A stretch of DNA of 64,000 bases from an uncultured Eubacteriales bacterium (GTDB lineage: Bacteria; Bacillota; Clostridia; Christensenellales; Aristaeellaceae), in assembly GCA_900315675.1 (NCBI GenBank), contig OMZY01000004.1, positions 86,970-150,969 on the forward strand, given 5' to 3'. A program made the position numbers and the translations under genes. Shown piece by piece: positions 60,325-64,000 of this stretch (positions are counted from its first letter, which is position 1; every line of letters starts with the position of its first letter). The notes below the pieces were generated by a model, which ran no database searches, was not told the DNA's origin, and worked only from the letters and a program-made list of their open reading frames with translations.

Positions 60325-61088
60325 GTGATCCCCCATTTCAGGAAATACTTGAAGACAGAGACCATCTGGCGCATACGGCCTTTGAAGGTACGGGTGTTTT
60401 CCCGGGCCCACTTGTGGGTGACGCACATATCCGGGTGGTAGACGATGCTTCCGAGCCGCTCCTCCAGAATCCGGCGGCTCAGGTCGGAATCCTCCTGATA
60501 CAGGAAAAAACGGGGATCAAATCCCTCCAGCTTTTTGAAAATTTCCGTCCGGATAAACAGGAAGCAGCCGGTGGCAAACTCCACGGGAACGGGATAAACG
60601 ATATCCATATCCGACATGGTGAAGTCCGCGCGCCAGCGGCGGAAGAGCTTGCCATAGTTTTCAAACAGACCGCCCAGAAGATAATGGACGGAAATCCGCT
60701 TTTTCGGAAGGAACTGCTCAGTGCCGTCCTCATTCAGTACGCGGGGCGTCAGAATGGCAATGTTGGGGTGGGCTTCCATATACATAATCATCCGGCTGAG
60801 CAGGGACGGCTCAAAAGTCACATCCGGGTTCATGATCAGATGATATTTGCTCTGCAGATGGGGAATCACCGCATTGTTGGCGCGGCCGAAACCGATGTTT
60901 CCCTTCTGCGGAAGAACCGTTACGCCGGGGAAAAGCCATTCGGCCTTTTCGGCAGTGGGGTCATCCGGCGTATTGTCCGCCAGGAAGACATCCACATCCA
61001 CATCCGCGTTCTGAATACATCTGAGGGCGTGCGTCAGTTCATCACCGCAGTGATACAGCACCAGGCAGGCGGAAAGAATTGAAGCCAT
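60318..61088 (-). CDS. Family 2 glycosyltransferase, rhamnosyltransferase-like
   Basis: A 256-residue GT-A enzyme with GGAGG 8 bp before the ATG. Motifs: SACLVLYHCGDELTHALRCI, VFLADNTPDDPTAEKAEWLF, GNIGFGRANNAVIPHLQSKY, HLIMNPDVTFEPSLLSRMI (MNPD in place of DxD, as in WbbL-type rhamnosyltransferases), GCFLFIRTEIFKKLEGFDPR with FFLYQEDSDLSRR. Together with the following gene it probably builds part of a surface polysaccharide. The gene opens the minus-strand operon. Confidence 0.88.
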   Translation of the reverse strand: MASILSACLVLYHCGDELTHALRCIQNADVDVDVFLADNTPDDPTAEKAEWLFPGVTVLPQKGNIGFGRANNAVIPHLQSKYHLIMNPDVTFEPSLLSRMIMYMEAHPNIAILTPRVLNEDGTEQFLPKKRISVHYLLGGLFENYGKLFRRWRADFTMSDMDIVYPVPVEFATGCFLFIRTEIFKKLEGFDPRFFLYQEDSDLSRRILEERLGSIVYHPDMCVTHKWARENTRTFKGRMRQMVSVFKYFLKWGITW

Positions 61089-61191
61089 CTGAAAAGCCTC
61101 CGGAAATCAGAATTGTCATTATCAGTATTTTACAGGCTGCGGACGGATTTGTCCATAACAGGGCAGGAAAGAGGAGAAAAGGGCCGACGGA

Positions 61192-61221
61192 TTGTCACTT
61201 TCCAATGAATTATGATAGAAT
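61192..61221 (+). promoter_or_regulatory. Promoter for exonuclease III
   Basis: -35 TTGTCA (61192-61197), 18-bp spacer, -10 TAGAAT (61216-61221); leader about 40 nt. Confidence 0.6.
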
Positions 61222-61268
61222 ACCGGGGCGGGATCGCGGATTAACAGAGAGTACGGAGTGAATGAAGC

Positions 61269-62027
61269 ATGAAACTGATATCCTGGAACGTGAACGGACT
61301 TCGCGCAGTGATGGGCAAGGGATTTATGGAATCTTTCGCCGCGCTGGACGCCGATATTTTCTGCCTGCAGGAGACCAAACTGCAGGAGGGACAGATTGAA
61401 ATGGATCTTCCCGGCTATCACCAGTACTGGAATTACGCAGAGAAAAAAGGATATTCCGGGACAGCCGTATTCACCCGGCAGGAGCCGTTGTCCGTCCGCT
61501 ACGGAATCGGAACAGACGCTTTTGACCATGAAGGCAGGGTGATTACCCTGGAGTTTCCGTCCTTCTATTTCCTGACGGTTTACACGCCCAATTCCCAGGA
61601 CGGACTGGCCCGTCTGCCGTACCGGATGGAGTGGGAGGACGCGTTCCTGGCTTATATCTGCAAACTGGACAGTGAAAAACCGGTGATTTTCTGCGGAGAC
61701 CTGAATGTGGCACATCAGGAAATTGACCTGAAGAATCCGAAGAGCAACCAGCACAACGCCGGCTTCACCCAGGAAGAGCGGGACAAGATGACCACCCTGC
61801 TGAACAGCGGGTTTGTGGATACGTTCCGCTGGTTCCATCCCGACGCCCGGGACGAATACAGCTGGTGGAGCTACCGCTTCCATGCCAGGGAGAAGAACGC
61901 GGGATGGCGGATTGACTACTTTATTGTATCGGAACGCCTGAAGGACAGCCTGGAGAGCGCCGGCATCCACCAGGAAGTCTTCGGATCGGATCACTGCCCC
62001 GTGGAGCTGATACTCCGGAACAGCTGA
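61269..62027 (+). CDS. xth: Exodeoxyribonuclease III
   Basis: A 252-residue EEP-family DNA-repair nuclease (ExoA type). Motifs: MKLISWNVNGLRAVMGKGF, IFCLQETKLQEGQ, TVYTPNSQDGLARLPYR, ICGDLNVAHQEIDLKNPKSN, WRIDYFIVSERL, GSDHCPVELIL, which hold the catalytic glutamate, the D-x-N pair and the final D-H. It cuts at abasic sites and trims 3' ends. GGAGTGA precedes the ATG. Confidence 0.95.
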   Translation: MKLISWNVNGLRAVMGKGFMESFAALDADIFCLQETKLQEGQIEMDLPGYHQYWNYAEKKGYSGTAVFTRQEPLSVRYGIGTDAFDHEGRVITLEFPSFYFLTVYTPNSQDGLARLPYRMEWEDAFLAYICKLDSEKPVIFCGDLNVAHQEIDLKNPKSNQHNAGFTQEERDKMTTLLNSGFVDTFRWFHPDARDEYSWWSYRFHAREKNAGWRIDYFIVSERLKDSLESAGIHQEVFGSDHCPVELILRNS

Positions 62028-62063
62028 GGTCTGGTTATTTCATCTGCCAGATGGTATACTGAC

Positions 62064-62124
62064 AGAACCGGCGGCCGGACTGCCGGTTCTGCATGAGACG
62101 GTTTCTGCCCGCCCCGACGGGCAG
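62064..62124. other. Two GC-rich hairpins before the NYN gene
   Basis: AGAACCGGC/GCCGGTTCT (62064-62072 with 62082-62090) and CTGCCCG/CGGGCAG (62105-62111 with 62118-62124). No T-runs follow. They may end the xth transcript weakly or fold in the leader of the next gene. A TATACT at about 62054 could be a -10 box. Confidence 0.45.
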
Positions 62125-62153
62125 GGCGGGATGAGAGGAAGAAGGTTTTATTT

Positions 62154-63143
62154 CTGAGTAAATTTGCTGTTTTTGTTGACCTGGAGAACTGCGGCGCGAA
62201 GGTGGCAACCCTCCGGAGTATTCTTGAAAAGGTCAAGATCCGCGGCGATATCCTGCTGGGCAAGGTGTACGGTTATACGGACAAGTTCGACGACCTGAAG
62301 GAGGTGCTGCTGAGCAACACCTTTACGGTTGTACCCAGTCTCCGTTACGGGATCAGCCAGAAAAACAACGCTGATATCCAGCTGGTCATAGACGCACTGG
62401 AAGTGGCTTACAAGAATGATCTCATTGACAGCTTCTGCATCGTATCCGGCGACAGCGATTATGTGCCGCTGGTCGGCAAGCTGAAGAGCATGGGCAAGTT
62501 TGTGCTGGGCATCAGCCGCAGCGAAGCCGCGAGCAATATCTTCATCAACGCCTGCAACGAGTTCCAGTTCCTGGAGTCTGTGGGCAAGCGCAATGTTGAA
62601 AAACCGAAACGCCAGAAGACCAGTGCAGTGACGGAAGAAGCGGCGGATGAGAGCGAACTGAACAAACTGCTGACCACCGTGCTGGAGGAGCAGGACCAGG
62701 ACGAAATCTATGCCAGCGAACTGAAGGAGACCCTGCTGCGCCTGCGGCCGGACTTCAACGAGAAGGCCTACGGCTGCGCTACCTTCTTCAAGCTGCTGAC
62801 AAAACTGGCAAACCGCTTCGGTGATCTGCGGGTTCACAATGATAATTTCAACGTCATGGTCGGACTGAACAGCGCGGGGGACAACGGGGAAACCATTCCC
62901 CAGCTGACCCGGGACAACTGGAAGGAAGCTTTTGCCGCTCAGATTCGTGCTTATAAAGAGGGTGGTTTTGACAGGGTCAATCCCTCCATCCTGAAGGCGG
63001 ATATCATTACGGCGTATCCGGACTTTACCGAACGGGCCATCGGATTCAAGCGTTTCTCGGATGTTATGAAGCAGCTGGAGAAAGACGGCCTGGTCATCGT
63101 CGAGATGGATGAACAGAAGACGATGCTGATCAAACTGCTCTGA
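62154..63143 (+). CDS. NYN-domain protein with two OST-HTH/LOTUS domains, probable CTG start
   Basis: A 329-residue protein. The frame from the first GTG (62202) would lose the essential NYN strand; upstream in frame reads L-SKFAVFVDLENCGAKV, where the aspartate of VDLEN is a catalytic-site residue. There is no ATG, GTG or TTG in that stretch, but CTG 62154 lies 8 bp after AGGAAGAAGG. So CTG is the likely start. NYN domain (about 1-140) also has IQLVIDALEV and FCIVSGDSDYVPLVGKLKS (second acidic pair). Two winged-helix LOTUS/OST-HTH domains follow (about 165-240 and 255-329). LabA-like NYN proteins are predicted RNases; LOTUS domains bind RNA. A role in RNA turnover is inferred. Confidence 0.82.
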   Translation: MSKFAVFVDLENCGAKVATLRSILEKVKIRGDILLGKVYGYTDKFDDLKEVLLSNTFTVVPSLRYGISQKNNADIQLVIDALEVAYKNDLIDSFCIVSGDSDYVPLVGKLKSMGKFVLGISRSEAASNIFINACNEFQFLESVGKRNVEKPKRQKTSAVTEEAADESELNKLLTTVLEEQDQDEIYASELKETLLRLRPDFNEKAYGCATFFKLLTKLANRFGDLRVHNDNFNVMVGLNSAGDNGETIPQLTRDNWKEAFAAQIRAYKEGGFDRVNPSILKADIITAYPDFTERAIGFKRFSDVMKQLEKDGLVIVEMDEQKTMLIKLL

Positions 63144-63186
63144 TACGGGGTATCTGTGACAAACCCTTCATGAAAGGAGGACGGCT

Positions 63187-63717
63187 ATGAAGTATCTTCG
63201 TCGGATCGTGTGGTTTTTTGCGAACCGGCTGCTGGTTCTCTGCCTGATCCTCGGACTGATTATGACGGTGTTCTATTACACCATGAATCTCAGCAATATT
63301 CAGATTGTGCTGAAGGACGGCATGGCAAACCGGGCAAAGTATATCATGGGGATGGAGAATAACCGGAAGGAACTGGACAAGTATTTCCAGGCCGGCGTTC
63401 TGGATAATGACAGCGCCGTCAGAAGCGTGGCGGACGGTACATCGCCCTATACGAACTATAATGTCCGCGGTATAGACCACCGGCTCGAAATGGGATTCCT
63501 TTGGGTCTGGCCCTGGGAAAACTCCGCCAGGCTGACGATTCAGGAGAAGATTCCGCGGATTGACGGCCGGGTCAAGGGCAGCAAGGCGGACGAAGTGATC
63601 GCGAAGGAAGGAAACGACGCGCTCTACCCGCCCGCGTGGCAGGACGCGGAATACCGGGCTTATCTGACCCGGGAAAACGGACAGTGGAAGATTAAAGCGC
63701 TGTCATCAGCCAAATAA
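63187..63717 (+). CDS. Membrane-anchored protein of unknown function
   Basis: A 176-residue protein with AAAGGAGGACGGCT before the ATG. A basic start (MKYLRRIVWFFANR) leads into one membrane helix (LLVLCLILGLIMTVFYYTM). The remainder (about 35-176) is extracytoplasmic, mixed alpha/beta, ending AYLTRENGQWKIKALSSAK, which resembles the last strand of a small NTF2-like or lumazine-type fold; this is a weak impression. I do not recognise the family. Tail residues WxDAEYRAYLT are typical of proteins annotated only as hypothetical in Clostridia. It lies just before the rrn promoter. Confidence 0.7.
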   Translation: MKYLRRIVWFFANRLLVLCLILGLIMTVFYYTMNLSNIQIVLKDGMANRAKYIMGMENNRKELDKYFQAGVLDNDSAVRSVADGTSPYTNYNVRGIDHRLEMGFLWVWPWENSARLTIQEKIPRIDGRVKGSKADEVIAKEGNDALYPPAWQDAEYRAYLTRENGQWKIKALSSAK

Positions 63718-63758
63718 CAGGGTAAAAAACTTTTTCTGAAAAATTTAGGAAAAAGTGC

Positions 63759-63787
63759 TTGACAAATAGCTTGCTCTTTGTTATTCT
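63759..63787 (+). promoter_or_regulatory. rRNA operon promoter
   Basis: Perfect -35 TTGACA (63759-63764), 17-bp spacer, -10 TATTCT (63782-63787), preceded by an A/T-rich UP-like stretch. The leader to the 16S start (about 63795-63926) has AACCTTGAAAACGATACAGA at about 63829, typical of Bacillota rRNA leaders. Confidence 0.85.
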
Positions 63788-63926
63788 ATCCAAGCTCGCT
63801 TGCGGGAAACCGCGGGAAAGAGCGAAGCGAACCTTGAAAACGATACAGAGTAAATAGAACGCGCAATAAGGAAAAAAGACAGCGAAGATTCCAAAGAGTT
63901 GAGCATCGAAAGATGTTAACAGGATT

Positions 63927-64000
<74 letters not shown>

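Overview
The window looks like chromosomal DNA of a Bacillota (Clostridia-type) anaerobe with mid-range GC, plausibly a rumen or gut lineage near the Christensenellales/Aristaeella group; that last placement is an impression from gene content, not a test. Support for Bacillota: ribosomal protein L27 carries the cleavable N-terminal motif LNLQLFA and sits next to its protease gene prp; the division cluster runs mraZ-ftsL-like-murE-mraY-murD-divIB-ftsA-ftsZ with a DNPR-type (meso-diaminopimelate) MurE; nearly every gene has a strong GGAGG ribosome site. No prophage, transposase, CRISPR array or tRNA was seen. The right edge enters a 16S rRNA gene.

Layout. 1-6.5 kb: end of a DUF4097 surface-type protein, then a three-gene unit of a family 3 solute-binding protein, a 1229-residue membrane HD-GYP protein with a beta-propeller sensor, and a BMP-family binding protein. 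6.7-8.2 kb (minus): a small membrane protein and a secreted five-SH3b protein. 8.4-16.8 kb: a complete histidine operon, hisZ-G-D-C-B-H-A-F-IE plus a PHP-type histidinol phosphatase, behind a promoter with an operator-like dyad. 16.8-24.5 kb: a structured intergenic element, a secreted VWA protein, a PHP hydrolase, a minus-strand pair (ParB-like/BMP fusion and a phosphoesterase), purC and a secreted phosphodiester glycosidase. 24.6-31.1 kb: protein quality control, tig-clpP-clpX-lon, then engB. 31.2-42 kb: zinc-ribbon protein, phosphoesterase, and the reduced division/cell-wall cluster. 42-50 kb: solute-binding lipoprotein, galactokinase, tsaE-tsaB-rimI, deoB, and a secreted PIG-L/phosphodiester-glycosidase fusion. 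50.1-54 kb: rplU-prp-rpmA, metG, tatD. 54.2-58.9 kb: topB, a small acidic protein, wecB, a pyruvyltransferase-family protein. 59-61 kb (minus): rpmB and two family 2 glycosyltransferases. 61.2-64 kb: exonuclease III, a NYN/LOTUS protein that appears to start at CTG, a membrane protein, and the rrn promoter with the 16S start.

Most notable observations. (1) Tandem micro-hairpin arrays at 19826-19910 and 54149-54193: stem sequences differ from unit to unit, but stem-loop form and a 22-24 bp period are kept. (2) A multi-branched foldable element after the his operon (16763-16936). (3) A 106-bp MITE-like element with 17-bp perfect terminal inverted repeats between hisD and hisC, probably one member of a GAATTnA repeat family found at several gene junctions. 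(4) Two unusual sensor designs: the ECF-like/propeller/HD-GYP protein flanked by two binding proteins that have no transporter, and a cytoplasmic ParB-like/BMP fusion. (5) A secreted GlcNAc-deacetylase-like/phosphodiester-glycosidase fusion with a stand-alone paralogue of its second domain in the same window. All functional statements are inferred from sequence reading alone; no searches were run.
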